Source: Ruminococcaceae bacterium UBA5413
GTDB lineage: Bacteria > Bacillota > Clostridia > Oscillospirales > Acutalibacteraceae
Length of the DNA stretch: 49,245 nucleotides
NCBI GenBank assembly: GCA_002409585.1
Contig: DHNP01000039.1
Coordinates: 51,620 to 100,864 of the forward strand
Direction of reading: 5' to 3'
Below, piece after piece: positions 32,726-41,032 of this stretch. Every line of letters begins with the position of its first letter. Within the stretch, counting starts at the first letter, position 1. The notes under the pieces are model-generated. The model did not search any database, had not been told where the DNA came from, and saw only the letters and a list, made by a program, of their open reading frames with translations. Position numbers and translations under genes: made by a program.

Positions 32726-33592
32726 ATGAATTTATTATTAGAAAACTGCGGAATAAGCAAAAAAAGTGCCGATGAAATTTCCGCAATTTTTAATGGCGGG
32801 CGCGTGCCGCACGCGCTGATACTTGAGGGAGCCCCGCAACCGGCGGCTCTTACTGCGAAAACTATGGCAAAAGCCTGCGTCTGCACTTCCAAAGGAGCTA
32901 AACCCTGCGGGCAGTGCGCGGCGTGTAAAAAGGCGGTGGCAGGCTCGCACCCTGATATTTTTATTTTGGACGGCGACGCCGGCACGCGCGCTTTTCCGGT
33001 GGATATGATACGTAAAATACGTACTGACGCGTATATACGCCCAAATGAGGCTGACTGTAAGGTATACCTGCTTTTAGGCGTGCAGAACATGGCGGAGGTT
33101 TCACAGAACGCACTTTTAAAAGTGCTTGAGGAGCCGCCTGAAAATGTCATGTTCATAATGACGGCCTCAAATGTATCGCAGCTTTTGCCGACCATACGTT
33201 CGAGGGCTCAGGTTTTTACAATAAACGGTGCCGACGGTGAAAAGCTGCCTGAAAAAGCGTTTGCAATCGCGCGCGCCATCTTAAACCCTAAAGAGTCCGA
33301 GCTGCTTTTCCTTTTGTCTGATTTCTCTAATGACCGCGAGGGCTTCCGCCAAACGGCAGGATGCCTGCAGCTTGTTTTCCGCGATGCGCTTGTAGCCCGT
33401 TCGGGGGGGAAGAGCCGCCTTTCCGGGCAGGACACCGCAGCTTCGCTGCTTTGCGGCAGCCTTACGCGCTCAAGCCTTTTGGAACTGCTTGAGGTAACGG
33501 AGAAGGTGCCCGCCGCTTTGGACAGAAACGCAAACATGCCGCTTTTGCTGACATCGTTCTGCGCGTGCCTGCGCTGTGCGGCAGGCAGATAA
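32726..33592 (+). CDS. holB: DNA polymerase III delta' subunit
   Basis: Clamp-loader subunit, 288 residues, AAA+ fold. Visible: RVPHALILEGA at the position of the P-loop but without a GKT, as expected for the non-ATP-binding delta'; a zinc module with Cys61, Cys64 and Cys67 (CGQCAACKK) plus Cys51/Cys53; VQNMAEVSQNALLKVLEEPP; and the SRAQ form of the sensor SRC motif. In Bacillus tmk and yaaQR stand between yaaO and holB; here they are missing. The ribosome site is weak (GGAACGG). ricT follows after 12 bases. Confidence 0.92.
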   Translation: MNLLLENCGISKKSADEISAIFNGGRVPHALILEGAPQPAALTAKTMAKACVCTSKGAKPCGQCAACKKAVAGSHPDIFILDGDAGTRAFPVDMIRKIRTDAYIRPNEADCKVYLLLGVQNMAEVSQNALLKVLEEPPENVMFIMTASNVSQLLPTIRSRAQVFTINGADGEKLPEKAFAIARAILNPKESELLFLLSDFSNDREGFRQTAGCLQLVFRDALVARSGGKSRLSGQDTAASLLCGSLTRSSLLELLEVTEKVPAALDRNANMPLLLTSFCACLRCAAGR

Positions 33593-33604
33593 GGAGATGA
33601 AACA

Positions 33605-34459
33605 ATGCCGGAAGTAATAGGCGTACGTTTTAAAAATTTAGGTAAGATATATTATTTTGACCCGGACGGTAAAACTATAAAAAACGGTGAAAGCGTCATA
33701 GTCGAAACCTCGCGGGGCATAGAGTGCGGCGAGGTTATGATGGAAAACACGGAGATAAAAGACGGCGATATAGTTCAGCCGCTAAAAAAACTCATACGCG
33801 TTGCTACTGAGGAAGACCTTAAGAGAACCGGTGAAAACCGTAAAAAAGAAAAGAATGCCTTTGACATATGCCTTAAAAAAATAGCTGACCATAAACTTGA
33901 AATGAAACTCGTCGACGTTGACTATACGTTTGACAATTCAAAAATAATGTTTTACTTTACCGCCGACGGCCGCGTAGACTTCCGCGAGCTTGTCAAAGAC
34001 CTCGCTTCGGTGTTCCATACGCGGATAGAACTAAGGCAGATAGGCGTGCGCGACGAGGCCAAGATGATAGGCGGCCTCGGTATATGCGGCCGGCCGTTTT
34101 GCTGCTCTATGTTTTTAAGCGGCTTTCAGCCGGTGTCGATAAAAATGGCGAAGGAACAGGGCTTGTCGCTTAACCCGATAAAAATTTCAGGCATGTGCGG
34201 CCGCCTTATGTGCTGCCTTAAGTATGAGCAGGACACGTACTCTGAGCTGCTGCGTATGACCCCTCAGGCGGGAGCGGCCGTTTTGACGCCTGCGGGAGCC
34301 GGTACGGTAACGGACGTAAACCTTCTCGGCGGTACCGTTACGGTAAAGCTGGAGCATAACCAGGAGACAGTGCAGCGCTCTTTCAAGGCAAGCGAAGTAA
34401 AACGCGCAGAGAATAACCGCCCCGCGCCGGGCGGCGCGGTAAAAAATGACAAGCAGTGA
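33605..34459 (+). CDS. ricT: PSP1-domain protein RicT (YaaT)
   Basis: Part of the RicA-RicF-RicT complex (YmcA-YlbF-YaaT), which in Bacillus stimulates RNase Y maturation of mRNAs and affects sporulation, competence and biofilm. Length is 284. The conserved cysteines GICGRPFCC (Cys161, 166, 167) and GMCGRLMCC (Cys198, 203, 204) are present; these bind [4Fe-4S] clusters with RicA/RicF in Bacillus. The N-terminal PSP1 region shows ETSRGIECGEV. AAGGAGATG precedes the ATG. A ferredoxin gene follows. Confidence 0.93.
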   Translation: MPEVIGVRFKNLGKIYYFDPDGKTIKNGESVIVETSRGIECGEVMMENTEIKDGDIVQPLKKLIRVATEEDLKRTGENRKKEKNAFDICLKKIADHKLEMKLVDVDYTFDNSKIMFYFTADGRVDFRELVKDLASVFHTRIELRQIGVRDEAKMIGGLGICGRPFCCSMFLSGFQPVSIKMAKEQGLSLNPIKISGMCGRLMCCLKYEQDTYSELLRMTPQAGAAVLTPAGAGTVTDVNLLGGTVTVKLEHNQETVQRSFKASEVKRAENNRPAPGGAVKNDKQ

Positions 34460-34508
34460 CGCTTGCACAAAAAGTGTTTTCTTATGCACTGTATCGGCCA
34501 TTTTTTTG

Positions 34509-34536
34509 TTGCAATTTTAAGATTTTATGTTACAAT
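34509..34536 (+). promoter_or_regulatory. candidate promoter of the ferredoxin gene
   Basis: TTGCAA (34509-34514), 16-bp spacer, TACAAT (34531-34536), 80 bases before the ferredoxin start. Confidence 0.45.
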
Positions 34537-34615
34537 TAATTTTGTAAGAGGTTTGGCCGGTTAACTTTATATTTTACGTTATCCAGGCCATGCCCTAAAA
34601 TATGGAGGTGTTTTT

Positions 34616-34789
34616 ATGGCATATGTAATTAGCGACGATTGTATTTCATGCGGAGCATGCGCTGCCGAATGTCCGGTTGAAGCCATTTCAGAAGGCGACG
34701 GGAAATTTGAGATTGACTCGGATAAATGCACGGAGTGCGGCAACTGCGCTCAGGTTTGCCCGGTAGGCGCTCCCAAGCCTGAAGAATAA
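34616..34789 (+). CDS. 2[4Fe-4S] ferredoxin
   Basis: A 57-residue clostridial-type ferredoxin, cytoplasmic. Both cluster motifs are present: C9-I-S-C12-G-A-C15-A-A-E-C19-P and C38-T-E-C41-G-N-C44-A-Q-V-C48-P. TATGGAGGTG precedes the ATG by six or seven bases. It has its own likely promoter and terminator, so it is a single-gene unit inserted between ricT and the yabB-like gene. It is a low-potential electron carrier; its partner cannot be read from context. Confidence 0.95.
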   Translation: MAYVISDDCISCGACAAECPVEAISEGDGKFEIDSDKCTECGNCAQVCPVGAPKPEE

Positions 34790-34805
34790 TTTACAACACA
34801 GTAAG

Positions 34806-34836
34806 AGGCGGGCGTAAATCGCACCGCCTTTTATTT
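34806..34836 (+). terminator. intrinsic terminator of the ferredoxin gene
   Basis: AGGCGG (34806-34811) pairs with CCGCCT (34824-34829), with an inner GCG/CGC pair, then TTTATTTTTT. Confidence 0.8.
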
Positions 34837-34909
34837 TTTATAAGGCGCCGCGTATAAACGCGCGGCAGTACATGGATTAAAAGATAAATTTGTTTGGGGA
34901 ATAGTATTT

Positions 34910-35689
34910 ATGTATCCGGGAAAAAACGCAGGCGCTGGCATGCTCTTAGACGGTGAAACACTGGAACCGCTTTCTTGCGGCGTGTCCGTGATATCAAAAA
35001 AAGAATACTCATTCAGCACCGACACGGTGCTGCTTGCATCTTTCTCTATGCCTAAAACCGGCGAAAAATGCGCTGACTTCGGCTCTGGCTGCGGTGCAAT
35101 CCCGCTTATATGGCTGGCAAGGTCAAACCCGGGGCAGGTTTACGCGGTAGAGATACAAAGCGAAGCCTGCGGCATGATAACGCGTTCCGCCGAACTTAAT
35201 GCTTTTACAGGCAGGCTGAAAGTGATAAACGGCGACATAAACAATTTAAAGGGCGGCAGGGATATGCCCTGCGGCCTTGACCTTATATCATGCAATCCGC
35301 CGTATACTGAAAACAGCTCAGGCTTAAAAAGCGGCGGGAAAAGCCGCATGGCGGCAAGGCACGAGGTTTTGTGCGACTTTGGCGGCATAGCCGCGGCCGC
35401 GGCCGACTTCCTGCGCTGGGGCGGACGTTTTTGCTGCTGTATGAGGCCTTTCAGGCTCAGCGGCGTTATTTCATCGCTTAAAGAGAACGGTATGGAGCCT
35501 AAGTGCCTGCGCTTTGTGCAGTACGATAAAAACAGGCCGCCGTTCCTGTTTTTGCTTCAGGCTAACAGGGGAGGCAGGCCGGGCCTGAAAGTGGAGCCAA
35601 CCCTTTTTGTAACATCTGAGGGCGGGGAGTACTCCGGCGAAATGAAAGAAATGTACGGGACATATTACGGAGGTAAAAATGGGCGGTAA
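34910..35689 (+). CDS. TrmN6-like methyltransferase (YabB family)
   Basis: SAM-dependent adenine-N6 methyltransferase, 259 residues. SAM motif ADFGSGCGAIP (55-65), an acidic SAM-ribose site AVEIQ (79-83) and the catalytic NPPY (129-132), typical of N6-adenine and related amino-methylases. In E. coli TrmN6 makes m6A37 of tRNA1Val; the Firmicutes YabB branch is presumed to do a similar job. It overlaps rsmI by 11 bases, as in many Firmicutes. The ATG at 34910 has a weak TGGGGA site. Confidence 0.88.
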   Translation: MYPGKNAGAGMLLDGETLEPLSCGVSVISKKEYSFSTDTVLLASFSMPKTGEKCADFGSGCGAIPLIWLARSNPGQVYAVEIQSEACGMITRSAELNAFTGRLKVINGDINNLKGGRDMPCGLDLISCNPPYTENSSGLKSGGKSRMAARHEVLCDFGGIAAAAADFLRWGGRFCCCMRPFRLSGVISSLKENGMEPKCLRFVQYDKNRPPFLFLLQANRGGRPGLKVEPTLFVTSEGGEYSGEMKEMYGTYYGGKNGR

Positions 35690-36518
35690 ACTTATAGTAG
35701 TAGGCACGCCGATAGGCAACCTGTCGGATTTTTCGCCGCGCGCTAAAGAGGCCCTCGCCTCGGCGGACTTTATAGCTGCCGAGGATACGCGCGTAACTGT
35801 AAAGCTCCTCAATAAATTCGGTATAAAAAAGCCTTTGGTAAGCTATTACGAGCACAACAAATACGGCCGCGGCGACGAGATAACAGCGCGCATAGAGTCC
35901 GGCGAAACGTGCGCCGTAGTTTCAGACGCCGGCATGCCGGCGGTTTCTGACCCTGGCGAAACGCTTGTGGCGCAGTGCGCGGAAAAGGGGATTGGCGTTT
36001 CAGTTGTGCCAGGCCCGTGCGCGGCGGTCTCGGCGCTTGCGGTTTCAGGCTTGCCGAGCGGCAGGTTCACTTTCGAGGGGTTTTTAAGCGTATCTAAAAA
36101 AAGCAGGCGCGAGCATTTGGAAAGCCTTAAAAATGAACACCGCACAATGATTTTTTACGAAGCCCCTCATAAGCTTGCCTCTACACTCGGCGACTTGCTC
36201 CGGGCTTTCGGCGACCGCCGTCTGGTGCTCGCAAGGGAACTTACTAAGATACACGAGGAAATCATACGCACGACGCTTTCAAAAGCAGCGGTGCGTTACG
36301 GAGAAGGGGGCGCCAAAGGCGAATTTGTGCTTATAGTTGAAGGGGCTCCGCAGAAAAACAAGACCGACGGCCATTCGCTTGAGGAAGCAGCAGGCATAGC
36401 ACGGGAATATGTGGCGAAAGGGCAGTCCGCATCAGAGGCTGCAAGAAACGCCGCCGCGGAAACCGGATTTAAAAAAAATGAGATTTACAGGCTGATAACC
36501 GCCGGCAATATAGAATAA
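35679..36518 (+). CDS. rsmI: 16S rRNA (cytidine-2'-O)-methyltransferase RsmI
   Basis: Tetrapyrrole-methylase-fold enzyme that puts the 2'-O-methyl on C1402 of 16S rRNA, 279 residues. N-terminal VVGTPIGNLSDFSPRA (7-22), EDTRVT, the SYYEHN stretch, SDAGMPAVSDPG and VPGPCAAVSALAVSGLP are all family hallmarks. CGGAGG precedes the ATG. Its start overlaps the yabB-like gene, so it is translationally coupled. Confidence 0.96.
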   Translation: MGGKLIVVGTPIGNLSDFSPRAKEALASADFIAAEDTRVTVKLLNKFGIKKPLVSYYEHNKYGRGDEITARIESGETCAVVSDAGMPAVSDPGETLVAQCAEKGIGVSVVPGPCAAVSALAVSGLPSGRFTFEGFLSVSKKSRREHLESLKNEHRTMIFYEAPHKLASTLGDLLRAFGDRRLVLARELTKIHEEIIRTTLSKAAVRYGEGGAKGEFVLIVEGAPQKNKTDGHSLEEAAGIAREYVAKGQSASEAARNAAAETGFKKNEIYRLITAGNIE

Positions 36519-36568
36519 ACGGATGACGCGGGCTGCTTGCCGGATGCATTTTGCGCGGGCGGCACGTC

Positions 36569-36597
36569 TTGATATTTTCGGGTATGGTACGTATAAT
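36569..36597 (+). promoter_or_regulatory. sigma-A promoter before murD
   Basis: TTGATA (36569-36574), 17-bp spacer, perfect TATAAT (36592-36597). The leader to murD is about 175 bases long with no gene in it. Confidence 0.65.
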
Positions 36598-36780
36598 GTA
36601 TTATGATATTTTGCATTAACTGTTTTAACATATGTACTGCGTGTATATACGTGAAAATTTTGCATAAATATTCCTTTGTATGCCGGCACGGGATTTTCCG
36701 CAGGCTTTGCCTTTTACGGCGCATGCATCGGATTAATTTTAATAGATATATCACATGAATTAAAAAGGCGGGATTTAATT

Positions 36781-38172
36781 TTGACACCGGAAAAATTTTA
36801 TAAAGCTATAAGAGGAAAAAAAGTTGCGTTTTGCGGCCTTGGCGGCAGCAACATGCCGCTTGCCGAGGACTTCGCTAAAAAAGGCGCCGCGGTAACGGTG
36901 CGCGACCGGCGCAGCGCTGAAAGCCTTGGCAAACCGGCGCAGCGGCTGATGTCGCTCGGAGTAAAGTTTATAACTGGCGGCGGTTACCTTGACAACCTTG
37001 ATGAAGATATAATATTCAGGACGCCTGGCATGAGGTACTACCTGCCGCAGCTTAACGAGGCGCGCAGGCGCGGCGCGGCGGTTACGTCTGAAATGGAAGT
37101 CTTTTTCGACCTGTGCCCGTGCAGGATATTTGCCGTGACAGGCAGTGACGGCAAAACAACGACGACGACTGTAATATCAAAGATACTTGAGTCCGCCGGC
37201 AAAAAAGTGCATGTGGGCGGCAATATAGGCACCCCGCTTCTTCCGGCCATAGGCGGCATGCATCCTGACGATGCCGTAGTAGCGGAGCTTTCGAGTTTCC
37301 AGCTCATATCCATGCGCAAAAGCCCCGACATAGCAGTCGTTACTAACGTTTCGCCAAACCATCTCGACGTGCATAAGGACATGGAAGAATATATAAACGC
37401 AAAGCGGAATATTATCCTTCACCAAAACGCTTTCGGCAGGGCGGTGCTTAACGCAGACAACGGGATAACCGCTTCGTTTGAAAAAGACGTGCGCGGCGAA
37501 TGCCTTACATTCAGCAGGCGGCACCCAGTAGCGCACGGGGCGTGGATGGACGGCAGCGGGAAAATTTATTTTTCCGACGCGGCCGGAACGTCTTTCGTTA
37601 TGGATGCATCCGCCATAAGGATACCAGGAAAGCATAACATTGAAAATTACCTTGCCGCCATATGCGCCGTACACGGCTATGCCGGAGTAAACGATATAAC
37701 CTTTACGGCGGGTTCGTTTATGGGCGTTGAGCACAGGAACGAATTTATACGCGAATATGAGGGCGTGCGGTACTACAACGACTCCATAGGAACTACGCCG
37801 AGCCGCACGATAAACGGCGCGCTTTCGCTTTTTAACGAAAAAATAATCCTTATAGCCGGCGGCTCGGACAAAAATATACCGTTTGACACTCTCGGTAATG
37901 CTGTGGCTGAAAAGGTAAAGCTGCTCGTTTTAATAGGCGTGACGGCTGATAAAATAGAAAAAGCAGTAAAAGCTGCGCCCGGCTATAAACCCGGCTGCCC
38001 GGAAATTATGCGCGCCTCTTCCCTTGAGGAGGCGGCCGATATCTGCCGCCAAAACGCAAAAAAAGGCGACGTCGTTTCGCTTTCGCCGGCTTGCGCCAGC
38101 TTCGATATGTTCCCCAATTTTGAAACACGCGGCGAAAAATTTAAGGAGATAGTCAACGGCTTCGGGGACTAA
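36781..38172 (+). CDS. murD: UDP-N-acetylmuramoyl-L-alanine--D-glutamate ligase
   Basis: Cytoplasmic peptidoglycan ligase that adds D-Glu to UDP-MurNAc-L-Ala with ATP, 463 residues. N-terminal Rossmann start VAFCGLGGSN (15-24), ATP loop TGSDGKTTTTT (120-130), ELSSFQL, NHLDVHKDMEEY and the C-terminal HRNEFIREYEGVRYYNDSIGTTP are all normal. The start is a TTG eight bases after GGCGGG. Codons further upstream stay open but lack a ribosome site. murD lies alone rather than in a division-and-cell-wall cluster, followed after 49 bases by two aminopeptidases. Confidence 0.95.
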   Translation: MTPEKFYKAIRGKKVAFCGLGGSNMPLAEDFAKKGAAVTVRDRRSAESLGKPAQRLMSLGVKFITGGGYLDNLDEDIIFRTPGMRYYLPQLNEARRRGAAVTSEMEVFFDLCPCRIFAVTGSDGKTTTTTVISKILESAGKKVHVGGNIGTPLLPAIGGMHPDDAVVAELSSFQLISMRKSPDIAVVTNVSPNHLDVHKDMEEYINAKRNIILHQNAFGRAVLNADNGITASFEKDVRGECLTFSRRHPVAHGAWMDGSGKIYFSDAAGTSFVMDASAIRIPGKHNIENYLAAICAVHGYAGVNDITFTAGSFMGVEHRNEFIREYEGVRYYNDSIGTTPSRTINGALSLFNEKIILIAGGSDKNIPFDTLGNAVAEKVKLLVLIGVTADKIEKAVKAAPGYKPGCPEIMRASSLEEAADICRQNAKKGDVVSLSPACASFDMFPNFETRGEKFKEIVNGFGD

Positions 38173-38221
38173 ATCACGCATTATCGCATTATAGAAAGTT
38201 AAAATATAAACGGAGGGTAAT

Positions 38222-39241
38222 ATGGCGGATGATTTAAAAGAACTTCTTTTCAGGCTATGCGCGGCGCGCGGCACGCCGGGTGACGAAACAGCCGCTGCGG
38301 AAGCCGCGGCAAAAGAGCTTGCGCCTTACGGCGGCACTGTTAAGGATGCGCTCGGTAACGTAAGCGCCGCTTTCGGCCCTGAGAACGCAGAGGGCAATCT
38401 ACTGCTCGAAGCCCACCTTGACCAGATAGGCCTTGTAGTAACTTCAGTGGACGGGAACGGATTTCTCCGTGTAGACAAATGCGGCGGAGCAGACCCGCGC
38501 GTACTGCCCGGCAGCGCCGTAACGGTAAAAGGTAAAAAGGCTTTAAGCGGCATAGTCTGCTGCACGCCGCCACACCTTTCGGACGGAAAAGATGATGAAG
38601 TGATTCCCGTAGGCAAATCTTTTGTGGACATAGGCCTTTCAAAAGAAAAAGCAGAGGAACTCGTGTCGCCCGGCGACAGGATAACTTTCAGTACAAAGCC
38701 AGTCAGCCTTGCAGGCAGCCGCGTTTCATCTGCCGGCCTTGACAACCGCGCGGGTGCGGCCGCGCTCGTGCGGTGCGCGCAGATGCTTTATAAAACCGGC
38801 CTTAAAAGGCGCGTGACCGTCCTTTTAAGCACAAGGGAAGAAACAGGCGGGCAGGGGGCCTCAACCGGCGCTTTTTCCGCAGAGCCGTCAGAGGCAATAT
38901 GCGTTGACGTCGGCTTTGCCTGCCAGCCGGGAGTACCGCCCGAAAAAAGCCACCCGCTCGGCGGAGGGCCTATGGTAGGTTTTGCGCCGGTACTAAACCG
39001 CAGGATATCCGAAAACCTTGTCAAAACGGCCGTGAAAAATAATATACCTTATAAACGCGACGTAATGGGCGGTTCCACAGGAACTAACTCCGACAATATA
39101 GCTGTTGTCAGGTCTGGCGTGCCGACGGGCATGGTTTCCATACCTTTAAGGTATATGCACACGCCGGCGGAGGTAATTGACTTACGCGATATTGAAAATA
39201 CCGCGCTGCTTATAGCTGAATATATAAAGGGGGACTTCTGA
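38222..39241 (+). CDS. M42-family metalloaminopeptidase (first of two)
   Basis: Zinc or cobalt exopeptidase of the M42 (glutamyl aminopeptidase/TET) family, 339 residues. Metal and catalytic residues are in place: His65 (EAHLDQIG), Asp174 (LDNRAG), Glu206-Glu207 (REETGGQG), Asp229 (VDVGFA) and His313 (RYMHTPAE). TET enzymes form large dodecamers and trim peptides in the cytoplasm. The ATG follows GGAGGG. The second M42 gene starts with the base after its stop codon. Confidence 0.92.
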   Translation: MADDLKELLFRLCAARGTPGDETAAAEAAAKELAPYGGTVKDALGNVSAAFGPENAEGNLLLEAHLDQIGLVVTSVDGNGFLRVDKCGGADPRVLPGSAVTVKGKKALSGIVCCTPPHLSDGKDDEVIPVGKSFVDIGLSKEKAEELVSPGDRITFSTKPVSLAGSRVSSAGLDNRAGAAALVRCAQMLYKTGLKRRVTVLLSTREETGGQGASTGAFSAEPSEAICVDVGFACQPGVPPEKSHPLGGGPMVGFAPVLNRRISENLVKTAVKNNIPYKRDVMGGSTGTNSDNIAVVRSGVPTGMVSIPLRYMHTPAEVIDLRDIENTALLIAEYIKGDF

Positions 39242-40264
39242 TTGCACAGCTTTGATATGCTGAGAAAGCTCTGCCTTGCCGACGGTGTATCCGGTGACGA
39301 GGATACTGTGAGAAATATTATATTAGACGAGATAACCCCTTTCGCAGATAAAATTGAGATATCGCCGCTCGGCAATATAATAGCCTTCAAATCCGGCGGA
39401 AAGCGCGCTCCGGTAAAGCTTATGCTGAGCGCCCATATGGATGAGGTAGGCTTTATAATTACCCATATAACGGACGGGGGCCTGCTTAAGTTTGACACTG
39501 TAGGAGGCATAGACAGGCGCATCCTGCCTGGAAAGCCGGTTTTGCTTTCCGGAGGCGTACAGGGCGTCATAGGGGTAAAGCCCATACATCTGCTGAAAAA
39601 GGGCGAAGAAGGCAAAAGTGTGCCTTTGGACGAGCTTTATATAGACATAGGCGCTTTGTCGCGTGAAGAAGCCGAAAAATATGTTGTATTGGCCAGTACC
39701 GCGGCGTTCGTTTCTTCCTTTGACACGTCGCACGGCATGATAAAAAGCAAGGCCCTCGACGACAGGGCAGGCTGCGCCATACTGGTTGATATTATTAAAA
39801 GTGATTTAAAATACGATATGGTGTTTGTTTTTACCGTGCAGGAAGAAGCAGGCCTTAACGGCGCAAAAACAGCGGCGAACCATGTAAGGCCGGAAGCGGC
39901 CGTAGTTGTGGAGTGCACTACCGCCGCGGATGTGCCTGGCAGCGAAAACGCCGTGTGCCGTTTGGGCGGAGGCGCCGCCGTTTCATTTATGGACAGGCGC
40001 ACTATATATGACAAAGAGTACTTCAAAGAGGCTTTCGCTGCCGCTAAGGCGGCAAAGGTCAAGTGCCAGCCTAAAACGGCCGTCGCCGGCGGAAATGATG
40101 CAGGAGCTATCCATGCCTGCGGCAGCGGCGTGCGCACAGCCGCCGTTTCAGTACCGTGCCGTTATATCCACTCACCTGCCGGAATGATTTCACAGAAAGA
40201 CTTCCTTTCTGCCGAAAAGGTGGTAACCGGACTTGCGGAACGTATAGCCGGCGGGCACGCCTGA
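39242..40264 (+). CDS. M42-family metalloaminopeptidase (second of two)
   Basis: A 340-residue paralogue of the gene before it, with the same ligand pattern: His65 (SAHMDEVG), Asp173 (LDDRAG), Glu201-Glu202 (QEEAGLNG), Glu224 (VECTTA, where the upstream copy has Asp) and His310 (RYIHSP). It begins with TTG directly after the TGA of the first copy, eight bases after AAAGGGGGA. The paralogues differ widely in sequence, so they may have different specificity, perhaps as a mixed complex. Confidence 0.9.
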   Translation: MHSFDMLRKLCLADGVSGDEDTVRNIILDEITPFADKIEISPLGNIIAFKSGGKRAPVKLMLSAHMDEVGFIITHITDGGLLKFDTVGGIDRRILPGKPVLLSGGVQGVIGVKPIHLLKKGEEGKSVPLDELYIDIGALSREEAEKYVVLASTAAFVSSFDTSHGMIKSKALDDRAGCAILVDIIKSDLKYDMVFVFTVQEEAGLNGAKTAANHVRPEAAVVVECTTAADVPGSENAVCRLGGGAAVSFMDRRTIYDKEYFKEAFAAAKAAKVKCQPKTAVAGGNDAGAIHACGSGVRTAAVSVPCRYIHSPAGMISQKDFLSAEKVVTGLAERIAGGHA

Positions 40265-40267
40265 TTT

Positions 40268-41026
40268 ATGATAAAGCTTGTTACCGATAAACGCCAGCTT
40301 GAGTTTGCCGGCGGAACGCCGTTCGGGTGTAAGATAATGTCGGCGGCAAACGCATACGGCTTAACTTTTAAGACGGTGGAGTTTTGGGTGCAGGACGGCC
40401 AAAGGGCCGCCACAGCGAAAATCGACGGCGACGTGCTTGTAGCGGACAACGGCCTTGACCCTGGCGAGATGGCGCGGTTCATAAAAATGCTGTCGCCCAA
40501 AAGGGTTTCGTGCGCAAAACAGGCGGCGTTAAAATTAGGCGTTCCGGTGTCGCGCTGCGGGAGAATTATGTTTTCCCGCAGCATAAGAAACGCTGATATT
40601 AAATATGCACCCGAAGTAAATCCGCCAATACGTGAAATTTATGCCCTGCTGTGTTCATGCGGCAGCAGTACTTTCACTCCGCCGCCGTTCGAGCCGTTTT
40701 ACCTTGACATGTCACACAGGACAAGGCACGGGGCCGCATTGTCCGTGGGCGTGCGGCATGAGGGCAGACTTGCCGCCTGCGCCGTATGCACGGCTGCCTG
40801 CGGGGAATCCGCGGTCATATCGGCCGTCGCTTGCCTGCCGCAGGAGCGCGGGCACGGCTTTGCCTCATTTGCTGTGCGCGCGATTGCGGCAATGCTCGGC
40901 AGAAATACGGCATATATTTTCAGGGCTGACGGCGAAAACGAGAAATTTTACCGCAGCCTTGGTTTTGAAGACTATGGCGACTGGTCCGAGACGGATTTCG
41001 GCAGTACAGTAAAAAAGAAGGAGTAA
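40268..41026 (+). CDS. GNAT-family N-acetyltransferase
   Basis: A 252-residue protein. The C-terminal half (about 145-250) is a GNAT fold with the acetyl-CoA loop LPQERGHGFASFAVRAI and the FYRSLGFEDYGDW end. The N-terminal ~125 residues, with the SPKRVSCAKQAALKLG helix, form a separate domain I do not recognise. It starts three bases after the second M42 gene and ends six bases before the YnbB-type gene, so it belongs to the same transcription unit. The substrate is unknown. Confidence 0.8.
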   Translation: MIKLVTDKRQLEFAGGTPFGCKIMSAANAYGLTFKTVEFWVQDGQRAATAKIDGDVLVADNGLDPGEMARFIKMLSPKRVSCAKQAALKLGVPVSRCGRIMFSRSIRNADIKYAPEVNPPIREIYALLCSCGSSTFTPPPFEPFYLDMSHRTRHGAALSVGVRHEGRLAACAVCTAACGESAVISAVACLPQERGHGFASFAVRAIAAMLGRNTAYIFRADGENEKFYRSLGFEDYGDWSETDFGSTVKKKE

Positions 41027-41032
41027 ACCGTT

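Noticed and set aside
36676..36780. Hydrophobic in-frame extension (about 35 residues) before murD, starting at a TTG
   Set aside because: No ribosome site at 36676, not part of MurD proteins, and the TTG at 36781 has GGCGGG at the right distance.
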